Positions 50,303-61,589 are shown, counted from the stretch's first letter. The stretch: 64,000 nt of DNA from Daphnia pulex (GCF_021134715.1 NC_060020.1:2976001-3040000), one strand, 5' to 3'. Notes: generated by a model from the sequence alone, not told the origin. Translations and numbers: made by a program.

Positions 50303-52098
50303 ATGATGAGAACTTCCAACCTTCTGCGCTGGACAAACAACACGAAAAATGGCAGCAATAACAAAAGCAACAACAAAAATTGGATTCACACACCGGAATC
50401 TCTCATGCATGGCCACATTGCCTACCTAGTCAAGGTAAATAGGGATAACATGATTTGCAATTGTGATGTGAAACCACATTAAATGCCATTCCCTCGATTC
50501 CCAACCACTTGTAGTTTTTGGGAAACACGGATGTTGAACATCCTAAAGGAATTGAAGTAGTGAAAGAAGGCATTCGCAAGCTGCGCTTTTCTCAACAGCT
50601 TCGCAAAGCCGAAGGCCAACGAACCCCAAAAGTTGAGTTGACCGTCTCTGTTGATGGTGTCGCTATTCAGGAACCTAAAGGAAAAGTATGTTCACTATCC
50701 GTTAAATTGTTAACTGTTTATTTTTTAAAACATGAAAGCTAACTTTCTCACATTATCTCATGATTTGACAGCGAATTCTTCATCAATATCCTCTTCATCG
50801 TATTTCGTACTGTGCGGACGATAAGGCTGAAAAGAAATTTTTTAGTTTCATTGCTAAAGAAGAGGATTCTGAAAAGCACACATGTTTCGTTTTCGTGAGC
50901 GATAAATTAGTAAGTTTAAGTTTTTTGGGATTCTATTTACAACTTATGTTAATGGGCATTTTCTTTAAGGCTGAGGAAATCACTTTGACGATTGGCCAAG
51001 CTTTTGATTTAGCTTACCGCCGATTTCTGGAGAGCAGTGGAAGAGAAGTTGAAGGACGTCGACAAGTGAGTCAACTGCAAGAAAAACTTGATAACTTGGA
51101 ACGCCAAAATCAAGTTCTTCGTCGTCGTCTTCTCGAGTTGAGCAACTTGGTTGACAATAACAAGTTGGCCGGATTTTTGGAAACTGAAGGGGTAAATAAG
51201 CGTGTACTTGTGCACTTGGTAGTGGTAGGTCGGCAGCTGCTAGTCTTACAATTTGTTGTTGTAAGAGTCAGAGAACTCAGATCAAACGACGCGTAGCCTC
51301 TCATATGATTCGTGAACAATCTTTAAAGCAATAATGTGATTTTATTAGGTTACAAATGTATTGGATGTGTCCATCGACTCCGACAATTTGTCTTCATTGA
51401 ACGGATCAAGTACTAACCGGTCGACTAATGGTGGAAACCAGGACGAAACGTTAATCAACTTTCATTCGAATGAAAGACCCAATACGGTGCAGCAAATTAA
51501 CAACCAATACCCGAATCTTCCTCCAGTTCCACCGCGATCCTTTGAAGCCAAAGGAATTAAATCGTAACTTCAATTTGAATGAAATTTAAATACAGTGTGT
51601 ATAATATTAACGGATTCGTTTCGGCCTAAAGTGATGTCGTAGGAGCAGAAGATCTCTTCGGGGAAAGTGATGACGACTTTGATCCTCGCGCCAGCGACAC
51701 AATTATCAACAATAATGCACGCAACGTTACCATAGATATGCCTTTGGGTAACATTAACTTGTACATAGTTATACGTTACTCTGAATTTGACAATTGCATT
51801 TGATTGTGTAGGATTCCTTTCAACGTTACAACCCAAAATCGAAAAGAAAAACGAAAACACTTCGAACGAGAAAGACATTTTTGGAGCGGAGCCGTTTGGA
51901 GATAGCAGTACCGACCCCTTTGGGATGGCTGATTTCGGGCGAGTAGTGTCTCAAACCGACCAAGAAATGAATTTGAATACGGGGGTTTTGAATCGCCGCA
52001 TGACTGAAATGCAAGAAGGTTTCACCCGAGGAATTTCGTTTGAGGGTGATGATTTTAACTTGGAAAGCCTCGACAAATTCGATCCCCTACGTCTGTAA
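50303..52098 (+). CDS. ced-6: Engulfment adaptor CED-6 / GULP1
   Basis: Seven coding exons: 50303-50434, 50515-50685, 50772-50909, 50970-51191, 51349-51563, 51632-51747, 51812-52098; 1281 nt, 426 aa, phases consistent. A PTB domain (about residues 28-175) reads HTPESL, KFLGNTDVEHPKGIEVV, LHRISYCADDK and AEEITLTIGQAFDLAYRRFL, close to GULP1. A leucine-zipper coiled coil (about 180-215) follows for dimerisation, then a proline-rich PPVPPRS stretch, DLF and DPF motifs for clathrin/AP-2 binding, and a C-terminal MTEMQEGFTRGISFEGDDF conserved with GULP1. The protein links NPxY tails of engulfment and lipoprotein receptors (Draper/CED-1, LRP) to internalisation. The first of two adjacent ATGs was taken as the start; the second (50306) is equally possible. 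Confidence 0.95.
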
Positions 52099-53250
52099 AA
52101 GAGCCGTGTAAAAGAAGTAGTGGTCTACTTGCAAATTGGAGAAAAAAAAAGAACGATACGACGCATTTAAAGCCCCCCCAAAAAAGCTAAAGAAAGGGTT
52201 CTTGCATTCCAAAAGGTTAACAATCATTATAGTAGAGTTATTTCTAATAGCGTCATGCCATGCAGTGTTGGTCATGTCGTTGATTAGTTAACCGCTGTTT
52301 ACTCTACCTTTTTTTATTATTGGTGACATATTCCCCTATTTTTGCTATACATTCCTTGAAGCATTTTTACAGCACTGAGAAGAAAATTGCTTCCAGCGAC
52401 AGCGAAAATGTACATTGGTTGTCACACTATAGGTCAATGGGCCCATTATTTTTTATCGGTGGGACGCCATGTAAAGAAACTCCTCGACTTCGCTGTTGTG
52501 CTTTTACTAACGTTGTAGCTTTACTTTATTCCAAACCTTTAAAAGTTGGATAACATCAGTATTGACTGACATTTTAAAATTTTAAACCAATAAGACATCA
52601 CGGTTACAGAACAATCTACATAGGACGCATGTCTCTTTACTTTTTATTATGTACTATTGCAAAACGATCTAATATCATGTGAAAAACCGAAGGTTCTAAG
52701 AAAACGAAATATATATTTAGCAACCTTACAAGGTTAATTTGGTTACTTTCCATGGGTTGTTTGAATTTTCATAGATAACACTGTACTTATTACTCACTCT
52801 CGATGCTTTATGAAATGTTATCAAGAACTCAATACAAAATTATACTGTGAGTCTGTGACTGTTGCGTGCATTCATTGCATCAATGCTTGCCTCCTCATCA
52901 ATTCGGAAAGGGCATTGATTTTGAACTTATAATATTTAAAACAAATGTTTACTTGCTTAAATAAAATTACTTGTATCTTATTTACATAATTAGATAATTA
53001 CATTATTTTATATCAGTAATATCACTTCTTTTGAATTTCATCTCTCAACACTTGTACTTTTCCCACTTGGCAACTTCTCCTACCTAATTTTGATTTTGCC
53101 GGACTTTTTAGCAGACGAACGCCTAAAAAAATTCGAAAACAAAGCAACAAACGTTTCATCGAGTCAAATTGCGTCGTTATTAGTGGTTTCCTCAGGGATT
53201 GTTCTATTATTAGTAAGATTACTTGCAAACAATAATTAATTAACAACAAC
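52099..53250 (+). other. CED-6 3' UTR and PITHD1 upstream region
   Basis: Non-coding. An AATAAA at 52960-52965 is the first canonical hexamer after CED-6 that I see, implying a long 3' UTR of about 0.86 kb. The following 285 bp should include the PITHD1 promoter. No TATA box was seen. Confidence 0.45.
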
Positions 53251-54121
53251 ATGGCACACAATCATGTTCATGGACATCACTGTGAATGCAGCCAAGAAAC
53301 CAAAACTGACGATTTAGCTGTACTTTATAATTTGTACTCCAGAATTGACCTGCATAATTTGGAATGTCTGAATGAAAGCATAGAAAATTCTGGGAAAAGC
53401 GTTTTTCGACCATGGGATGAACGTCTTGATAGTGACAGAGTAATACTCACATTTTCTCCTATCTATAAATTGAGTCTAAAATGTTGTTTCCCCTTAGTTT
53501 GTTGAGAGTGATGCAGATGAAGAGCTGTTGTTTAATATTCCGTAGGTGTAATGTTAGCCTACTACAGATTTTGATTTGCAATTAAGTTTTTTCTAAACTA
53601 TGTGACTTGCAGGTTCACAGGTAATGTGAAATTGAAAGGGCTGATCATTATGGGAGGAGATGAAGGAACACATCCATCAGTAGTTCGTTTGTAAGTAAAA
53701 TATGTAGTTATTTTTCTTGAACCCTTTTATAATGTAACACATAATTCAGATTCAAGAACAGACCTCATATGACTTTTGATGAGGCAGCTAGCCCTGCTGA
53801 TCAAGAGCTAAATCTTGTAGAAGACTTTAATGGGACTACAGAATATGCTACAAAGTAATTTTGAATTCTTTTTATTTAAAACATAATTAAATTGTTTTGT
53901 GTGTTTTTGGTAGGATAGTTAAATTTTCTTCTGTTTACCATTTGACACTCCATTTCCCTAAAAACCATGGTGCAGACACAACAAAGATCCTTTTCATTGG
54001 CCTTAAGGGAGATTGGTCAGAAGGCCACAGACATGGAGTAACTCTATGCACTTATGAAGCCACCCCTTCAATGGCAGATCATAAAGACAAAATTATTGAA
54101 ACCACTAATATGGATGTGTAG
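53251..54121 (+). CDS. PITHD1: PITH domain-containing protein 1
   Basis: Five coding exons: 53251-53439, 53498-53541, 53613-53690, 53750-53854, 53914-54121; 624 nt, 207 aa, close to the human length. It begins with a His-rich MAHNHVHGHHCEC. The PITH domain (about residues 22-195) includes LYSRIDLHNLECLNES, VFRPWDER, FVESDADEELLFNIPFTGNVKLKG and HGADTTKILFIGLKGDW, which are near-identical to the family. PITH is the domain that links TXNL1 to the proteasome; PITHD1 is linked to proteasome function in germ cells and to RUNX1 regulation in mammals. The donor at 53541 (CC|GTAGGT) keeps the conserved NIPFTGN junction. Confidence 0.95.
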
Positions 54122-54777
54122 ATGGTTGCCTTAATATTTTTACGATAATTGTTTGAAGGGAAAATTGTCATTGCAAAAACTTCGAGGATTACCATCGTAC
54201 GTTTGAACTAAATGGAAAAGTGTGTTGATTCCAACGGAAAGGGGTACGCGCTTAGAGTGGGAGTTTCTATTTTGCACTTTCTCTGCGCGTTTACCCTCCG
54301 CCCATTCCCTGTGTCGTGTGAATCGATCACTTGGTTATTCTGATAGACTGATACAAATGTCTAATCTCTAAATTAATTGTTCTTATTTCATTCATTTTCT
54401 TTTTAGTGTGTTGTGCTACTGTTTTTGTAGTCTGGAAATGAGATGCAATCATTCAAATCACAATTTTTCCCTTCATCACTTCAACTTTTCTTCCTGATGA
54501 AGTAGTGACTGATGAATCAAGACGGTGGATGCTGCACGCGGGTTCGCGCTTTCCATATCCACCCCCCACCCCCCATTTCTTTCTTACCTTTGCCAAATTG
54601 CCATGGCAGCCTAGCTACGCGCCAAGCAGACGAACTTTCCAGTTGATTTCCAGTTAGTTCAATTGTTTTAGTGCGCAATAGTAGTTGGTCTTACTGTCTT
54701 ACAAGAGTTTGAGCTCGGACGAATAAGTGGAGCTGTCGTCTTTTAAAAAACCAACTTTTGAATGAGCCTGAATTAAA
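54122..54777 (+). other. Spacer between PITHD1 and GSTK copy 1
   Basis: Non-coding; contains the PITHD1 3' UTR and the first GSTK promoter. There is a C-rich tract near 54560-54577. I see no TATA box and no exon. Confidence 0.45.
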
Positions 54778-55794
54778 ATGGCAGCTCTAATACGTACAAA
54801 AGTGGAGCTTTTCTATGATGTCGTTTCCCCATACAGTTGGTTTGGATTTGAGGTAAGATAGACGTATTTAACCTCGAAAGTTTTACAGCATGTTTCTAAT
54901 TCACAAATTATATTTTTCTTGAAGGCGTTATGTCGGTATCGGTCGCATTGGAAAATGGATCTAGTTCTTCGGCCATTTTTCCTAGGAGGAGTAATGAAAG
55001 AAACAGGCAACAGGCCACCAATGATGGTTCCATCTAAAGGCTTGTACATGCAAAAAGATCTTTTAAGAAATGCTGCTTACTTTGGAATTCCATTGAAGTT
55101 AATAGAGGTATGTTGTCTTGTTTGATAATTTTTACAATTCCTGATATTTTGAACAACCACTGGACATAACCTTTTTAAACAATATAAGTAATAAATTATT
55201 CAATTAGGATCCTTTTAATGTAATGATTGAGAAGGGAACTTTGAGAGCTCAAAGATTTCTTACTGCTATTGCTCACGAACACCCCGAACATGTTGAGGGT
55301 GTTTCGCGCGAACTTTGGACTAGAATTTGGTCAAGAGTGAGTGAAATGGGTCTGTTTTAAAATTACTTACAAAAAAATTATATATATGTTATACACAGGG
55401 GGAAGATATTGTAGAAAATGAAAGTTTGCGTCTTGCTGCAAAGGCAGCAAACATGAAAGATTTTGACATTCAAAAATGTTTCAAGTTGATGGATGATTCC
55501 ACTGTGAAATTGGCTTTAAAGAAATCTACCGAAGACGCCATTGAGCGTGGGGTATATCTGTTATTTAAATTGCATCCCCTAAACTTTCGATTCCTCCTTT
55601 AACAATAATTGATAAATTTACTTATTTACAGAACATCACATTAAATATATATGCATTGATAATATTAGGCTTTTGGCGCACCTACCATTGTTGTTCACTC
55701 AAAGGATAACCCGGAAATGTTTTTCGGCTCGGACCGTTTTCCTTTGATTGCGCAAATGATGAATGAAGAATGGAAAGGTCCTTTTCCAGAGTAG
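54778..55794 (+). CDS. GSTK1: Glutathione S-transferase kappa, copy 1 (no peroxisomal tail)
   Basis: Five coding exons: 54778-54852, 54925-55107, 55208-55336, 55399-55551, 55669-55794; 666 nt, 221 aa. DsbA-like kappa-class GST: N-terminal VELFYDVVSPYSWFGFE carries the catalytic Ser in SPYS, with RPFFLGGVMKETGN and AFGAPTIVVH...FFGSDRFPLIAQ for the glutathione-binding C-terminal thioredoxin half. Exon sizes 1 to 4 are identical to the next gene, a tandem duplicate. The protein stops at GPFPE; where copy 2 continues with CAG, this copy has TAG, so it lacks a PTS1 signal and should stay out of peroxisomes. AATAAA lies at 55929-55934. Confidence 0.92.
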
Positions 55795-56355
55795 AAAACT
55801 TCTCAAATTTTTAAATATTGATTAGTAAAAGATAAAAAGAAGTGTACAGAAGTATTAGCTTTAGCCTTTTTTTTTTTTGATTAATATTCTTGCCCTTGGA
55901 AATTTGTGATTAAAGACATCAGTTTGATAATAAAATGTAATATGGTAGATTTTACTATGAATAGTAACCTCAACATTTGTTCAAATACAATGGTCTGTAA
56001 TATAGCGCTTAATTGCGACTAAACTAGAAACTAGAATTAATATCTAAGGCCGAACATTTAACCAGATTGATTCAAGCCCCCCTGCAACCATTGAACCTTC
56101 CGCGCAAGTCCGCACCAGATTCACTATGACGTTTATTTTTATTGTCGTCTGCTTTGTTGATTTTATCTCAAAAGTCACACAAGTAAATAAGATAAGACTA
56201 GTAAGGAAATAGAAAGTCACATTGCGCCTTTACCTTTGCTCTCTTGCTTATGTCAATTGTTTTTCAATTTGTTATCTTCAGTTTTAGCATAGAATGTGTA
56301 ATAAAACGTTTCACTGAAGAACTTATAAGTATTTGGCTTCAACTATCAGCACGAA
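55795..56355 (+). other. Spacer between the GSTK copies
   Basis: 560 bp containing the copy 1 3' UTR (AATAAA at 55929-55934) and the copy 2 promoter. No coding exon is visible. Confidence 0.5.
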
Positions 56356-57588
56356 ATGGCTGCTTCTACTCCAACTAAAGTCGAGTTTTACTTTGACGTC
56401 GTGTCTCCATATACTTGGTTTTGTTTTGAGGTAAGATTTATTATCACATAAAAATTAAGTGTTGCCTTCATGTTTATTTGTTATTTATTAGGTTCTTTGT
56501 CGATATAAACCATATTGGAATATGGATTTAGTTCTTCGGCCTTTTTTCCTTGGAGGAGTTATGAAAGCTACTGGAAATAAACCTCCTATGACTGTTGCAT
56601 CAAAAGGCATGTACATGCAGAAAGACCTTCTCAGAAATGCTGACTACTTTGGAATCAACATCAAACTTATTGATGTAATTTTTTTAAATTTAATATTTAT
56701 ATACAGTACCCACACTAAGTCTGGAAACACGACAAGTGTTTCCGCGCTTTTAACACTGCGGCTTACGGGCCAAAGTGTTCCCTTTTTTTTCGCGATAACT
56801 CACGTTTGAGTTATCGCAAAGAAAAACTAAAAAAATCCTGTTGTAGAAGGAATGACATGCTTTCACCATGATTTTTTTGAAAATCTTGCGAATAGTTTCC
56901 AAACTTAGAGTGGGTAGTTACTGTATTTTTTTTTAAATATTTCAGCATAACATAGTTAAAAAAAATTTTCAGGATCCCTACAATGTTCTTGTTCAAAAAG
57001 GTTCCTTGAAAGCCATGAGATTTCTCACTTCTATTAATCTACACTGCCCAGTGTACCTTGAAAATGTCTCTCGTGAACTTTGGCAAAGAATCTGGTCTAG
57101 AGTAAGTTTGTGATTGATACATAACAATGAAATAATGAAAATAACCTAAATCCATAATTTGGAAATAAGGGAGAAGATATCACAGAGGAAGACAGTTTTA
57201 AACTAGCTGCTAAAAACGCCCAAATGAATGAAATTGATATTGAGAATTGTTTGAAAAGAATGGATGAACCGGAAACAAGAGAGGCTTTAAAAAAGACTAC
57301 GGAAGAAGCAGTTGATTATGGGGTATGAGACGTAGGGGTATGATTGTGCGTATACGAATGTGTAGACCGTACATAATTATGCCTTATTTTTATTACAAAC
57401 TAAATTTAATTATTCACGAACAAATTGGCTATAACTTTAAATAGGCTTTTGGCGCACCAACGATCGTTGTTCATGCCAAGGAAGGACCAGAACTATTTTT
57501 CGGATCGGATCGCTTTCCATTAATTGCTCAATTGTTGAAAGAAGTGTGGAAAGGTCCTTTTCCAGAACAGAAGAATAGCAAACTGTAA
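56356..57588 (+). CDS. GSTK1: Glutathione S-transferase kappa, copy 2 (ends in SKL)
   Basis: Five coding exons: 56356-56430, 56492-56674, 56973-57101, 57170-57322, 57445-57588; 684 nt, 227 aa. Same architecture as copy 1, with VEFYFDVVSPYTWFCFE (catalytic Ser), RPFFLGGVMKATGN and AFGAPTIVVH...FFGSDRFPLIAQ. The C-terminus is NSKL, so the last three residues are the canonical peroxisomal targeting signal SKL (human GSTK1 ends ARL). It is therefore expected in peroxisomes. Intron 2 is enlarged to 298 bp by a MITE. Polyadenylation hexamer AATAAA at 57628-57633. Confidence 0.93.
56704..56923. mobile_element. TA-flanked MITE in intron 2 of GSTK copy 2
   Basis: A 220-bp element flanked by TA on both sides (56702-56703 and 56924-56925). 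The ends are imperfect terminal inverted repeats: left CAGTACCCACACTAAGTC, and right, read inverted, CAGTAACTACCCACTCTAAG. The arms continue as TGGAAAC in both. The TA target duplication and CAGT terminus fit a non-autonomous Tc1/mariner derivative. There is no transposase frame. A perfect inner hairpin (GCGATAACTCA/TGAGTTATCGC) sits at 56793-56818. The corresponding intron in copy 1 (100 bp) lacks the element. Confidence 0.75.
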
Positions 57589-60157
57589 CTAGCTTAATTC
57601 TGAAAGCTGAAACCTGAAAGGAAAAAAAATAAATATTAAAAAAAAAATATTTTAAAATAATTTAAAAAATATAAAAAAAATTTATATATATATAAAACTA
57701 CACTAGCAAGCAAAGAAAAAGCCTCCAACATGACCCCTTATTAATTGGGACATACACCCCTTATTCCACTGGCTAAGGTCCATCGCATCCGAATGAATCT
57801 AAAAGTTCTCCGATTTGATTCATTCTATATCCTTATCCATAGTCCATCTCTTGCTGCCTGAGTGCCTAAGTTCTGCGCATGTCCTGTATACGTTCATTCA
57901 TCTTCATCAACCGCTTCGCTACAACATTACATCATGAATCATGATCTAATCGACTCAATTCACTTCCAAACTCACCTCCCAAACGGTATCATGTATGTGT
58001 GCGCTTACACAGTAGAGAAAGATCTCCATGTGGTTCAATGATTTGTAAACTATTTGTGTCGAAAATGCTTTCAAAATAGGGCTTAATTTGATATGCTTGG
58101 GTTAATTATCAATAAAAATTAAAAAGCATTTGGAGAACTTAACTGTAGCATGCATCTTTTCTAAAAGTGGCAATGTTGCACAACAGGAAGATCATTCAAG
58201 AATCAAAATAAAGAATCAAGATTTCCATCAATTCGAACTATGGCGTGGTGTCTTTGGTTTTGGTGTACTGTTTATCGTGATTCGTGAATATCGTCACCAT
58301 GCTGTCGTGATCGTGGAAAAGAATGAAAGAACTATGAGAAAAATTAGTGGTGTGTCAAAATTCTGTTTATTGGTAATTAAATCGTAAGAGTGTAAGACTG
58401 TAAAATAAGGATTCGGATAGCTGAAATATTGATAGATTAAGTGTACATAACCTTTTTTTAGTAAATTTCTAACTTAACGATTGCACATGTGTAAGGTCTT
58501 CGTTATCGAGGCATTCATGAATGGAAGTGTAAAAGTCATAGTTGAAACACACGAGTTGTGACCATGGTTATTGTGACTTTAATCAGGTCGCAAGGAATTT
58601 GCCTGTTTTGATCTGATTTGGTGAAGTTGGATGGTAAAATATGTTGCCGTTAAACCATTATGGGTAAAGATTGAACAGTAATATGTTCTCTGTGGAATGC
58701 CTGAATATTTTCGACCAGGTTTGGTAGGAAAATGGTTTCAGATTTAAAATTTCATTAGCAGAACTGGCTTGAATTCATTCCGATTCATTCCCTATTTTCA
58801 GCCAGGAAATTTTTCGATATGTAAGAACGGGAAAGCCAGGAATTGAAGGATCAAGCCCACGAATGCCACGATATTCCCTCTACCTCGTCTCTGCTATGCT
58901 GACTCATGGCGCCATTATTGGTCATCACAAACAAGTGACTCTGGTAAGCTTATTTACCTTAAAATTTGCAGTGATGGTTAACATGTTACCTTCTCTTGTT
59001 ATTATACCTCAGCTAATGGCCTAATGTCAGGCTGACTTTTCAGCAAAGAACGGCAAAGAAGAAACTAGAATCCAATATCAGCTGTGAGGTGTAAGTTGAA
59101 CAGCATTTCAAGCAATTATTCATCTGTTTTACTCATTGTATGCAATTTTTCATCTAATCTAAACTAGACTTGTCTGATGTTGTGATACCAGCAAGAAAAA
59201 ACTTGTTTTGTGAGGGTTCTAGTTTGTAGGATAGTCGCTTGATTAATGAGGTTGATGCTCTTAGGATCTCGTCCTTTTGTTTTAATCCAAATCAAATTCA
59301 ACAAGGTTCTATATTGTTTTACAAATTCTCGATTTTGTGCGTAGGTTAAAATATTTTATTATTATTTAGCCCCACTTTGTGAGATTTAGGTAGTAGTTGT
59401 GTTAGTTTACATTATTGTTTACACACAGACATGGGAAGAGTGGGAGACCACATGGAGGGGCAATAAGACATGTGGAGGGAGTAAGAACCTGGGGCCCTTG
59501 TAATCAACACATAATTACCATAACAATTACACCATTTTCGCTCATCGTTTTGAGTGAACTGCGGAAGTTAACCATATTCTTGAGAAGAAAGCTGTCTGAG
59601 AGAGTTATGGAATGTTTAGTTTCATGTAGGGTCGTATCAGTAGCTATGTGGAATAAGCTAAAATTCTTACGCTGTAGTCCCGAGTTCAATTCCTGATGCA
59701 GGATGTTACAGGCTACATCAGGCAATGGTTTTTAAGTAGGGAAACATATCACAAATGTTGAGCTTAAGTTTGGATGTGAATTGGGATTAATTGGTGTCTT
59801 ATTTGATTATTTGATGGAAACTCCATTGTTAAAGAACCATATTGGTCTATCGCCTACTTCCGGAAATTACTATCCTCTATTCTATTTTATAGCTGGTCTA
59901 AGTGAACATTCAGGTTACAGGAGCTTTGTGGAGGCGTTATTTACATTCACTTCACAAGGCGTCACAAGGCTCAACTGTGTGCACATCATGAAATCAATAT
60001 GTATTGATCATGTGTTTGAAAGTCAGATAAGGTTGCAGTGGAATAATTTCAAAAAAGGCCGACTATCCTTCAAATGGTTCGAAATGGAAGATTTATTCCT
60101 TCACCGAAGAACGAGTCAAATGACTCAAATGTCTATTGGTATAAAGTGTCTAAGTGA
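57589..60157. other. Repeat-poor to repeat-derived spacer
   Basis: The first 130 bp is an A/T simple-sequence tract (57620-57700) with (TA)n. The remainder has no recognisable gene. Short exon-like pieces with good splice sites are seen at 58863-58943 and 59044-59090, and a tRNA-like A/B-box segment at about 59634-59700. Confidence 0.4.
59634..59700 (+). repeat. tRNA-like segment, probable SINE head or pseudo-tRNA
   Basis: An A-box-like TAGCTATGTGG (59641-59651) and, 40 bp later, a B-box-like GAGTTCAATTC (59682-59692) preceded by GTAGTCCC, as in many tRNA genes. The T-stem and anticodon stem do not pair properly, so it is not a functional tRNA. It is most likely a tRNA-derived SINE remnant. 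Confidence 0.35.
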
Positions 60158-60862
60158 GTTTTTAGCCAGAAACATTTAGTATTCATTTTTATATTGGTTG
60201 TTGTAGACCCATTCCAATCCCTGCTTAACCTGCAGAAGGAAAGGCCAGTTTACATTTATGTCCTTCATACTCGAAGGTCAAAAGATTATTACGTAAAAGG
60301 TAAAAAGTTTCATGCAGTGGTGTAGAGGTTGGGTGAGAACGGGATGCGTTACCTAACCATTTGGTATTTCATTTTGATATTTTTGTGTGTAGACCCATCC
60401 CCAGCAAAGTCAACCTGCAAAAGGAAGGGAGCGTCCGCATGTCCTTCACACTAGAAGGTCACGGAGATCATTACGAAAAACGTGTAGAGGTATTACGTGT
60501 GGTGTAGAGGTTGGGTGAGAACGAGAAGTTACATATAACCATTTGGTATTCATTTTGATTTGGTTGTTGTAGACCCACCCCCAGCAACCTGCAGAAGGAA
60601 AGGCCAGTAACACACTCGAAGGTCACGGAGATCTTTACGAAAAACGTGTCATGCAGTGGTGTAGAGGTTGGGTAAGAACGGGATGTGTTACGTATAACCA
60701 TTTGGTATTCATTTTGATATTTGTTTTTGTAGACCCATCCCCGGCAACGTCTACCTGTAGAAAGAAAGGCCAGTAACACACTCGAAGGTCACGCAGATCT
60801 TTACGAAAAACGTGTCATGCAGTGGAGTAGAGGCTGGGTGAGAACGGACGTTTTGCATCATT
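60158..60862 (+). repeat. Minisatellite of four 160-186-bp units
   Basis: Four tandem units start at about 60205, 60391, 60571 and 60731 with AGACCCA(T/C)YCC. Each contains ACCTG(C/T)A(G/A)AA, CTCGAAGGTCA or its variant, TTACG(A/T)AAAA, GTGTAGAGGTTGGGT or a close variant, and, in the first three, ends with ACCATTTGGTAT...TTTTGATAT. Each unit boundary (T-rich then GTAG) looks like a splice acceptor, so amplification of a small exon-intron block is possible. It sits directly upstream of the YYTT gene promoter. Confidence 0.75.
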
Positions 60863-60918
60863 ATCAAGCAGGTAGAACACCCGCAAGGCTTTAGAGGTGA
60901 GGGTGAGAAAAAAAATCG

Positions 60919-60956
60919 TATAAAAGGAGAGAGAAAAGGCGAAGGAAAGTCAGTCG
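60919..60956 (+). promoter_or_regulatory. TATA box and initiator of YYTT-repeat gene copy 1
   Basis: TATAAAAG at 60919-60926 and an initiator TCAGTCGAG with A+1 at 60952, 33 bp from the TATA. The predicted 5' UTR is 82 nt, to the ATG at 61034. This promoter looks intact although the gene behind it is broken. Confidence 0.7.
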
Positions 60957-61033
60957 AGTGAGCATCTCCGACACGGCAACAACTGCAGCGCACTCTCCAT
61001 CTGCCTTCTTCACCGTATTGCAAGTTCGCAACC

Positions 61034-61589
61034 ATGGGTAAATATTCTGTCTTTACATGGAATTATGTGTTAATGGCAATTATTTTCTGTTTGTTTTATT
61101 ATGTAAGTTACTATTGAGTATTAATGTTTGAATTTTTTTACTGTCTAGTTAACTAAGGCGTCGTATGCTGTTGGGTGGTGTATGCTGTATGGCTGGGTCG
61201 ACCACTGATGTACCGATGTCTCCTGGGTATGGCGGATGCCAAACCGCAACGCTGCCGCCTTACTACACAACAACAACATACGCAACAACCGGTTCCTACA
61301 CCACCAAGGCTCAAGAGTGTTACACCACAATTCATGATGCCCCGAGCTGCTACACCGAATCCCGAAGTATAACTCAACCCTGAGTAATATCACCAGAGGC
61401 GGAGTACTACACCGAGTCTCCCAAGTACTACATCACTAAGGTACCGGAATACTACACGTCTGTGTATGCTGTCCCTGCCCACTACACCGAGGCCCCGCAT
61501 TACTACGACACCGAAGCGCTCAAGAACTACACTACAACCTACGTTGCCCCGAGCTACTACACCTACCTACCGAAGAATTACTGTGCGTA
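61034..61589 (+). pseudogene. YYTT-repeat secreted-protein gene, copy 1 (broken)
   Basis: Exon 1 is just ATG-G (61034-61037) before a GTAAAT donor; exon 2 starts at 61149. The repeat-coding part is rich in TACTACACC, encoding Tyr-Tyr-Thr motifs such as AEYYTESPKYYITKVPEYYT. Proteins of this kind, with alternating YYTT, KAPEYY and APSYYTE motifs, are abundant in Daphnia and are presumed secreted or cuticular. This copy is damaged: a TAA at 61154-61156 where copy 2 has TAT, a frame mismatch between start and repeat region, and a TGA at 61381-61383 within an otherwise continuous repeat frame. Function unknown; the family assignment rests on composition. Confidence 0.6.

Noticed and set aside
59634-59700. 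Functional tRNA gene
   Set aside because: A- and B-box sequences are present, but the T-stem and anticodon stem have several mismatches, so only a tRNA-derived remnant is supported.
60158-60862. CRISPR-like repeat pattern
   Set aside because: Units are 160-186 bp, imperfect and directly tandem with no short constant repeat and variable spacer, and the genome is eukaryotic.
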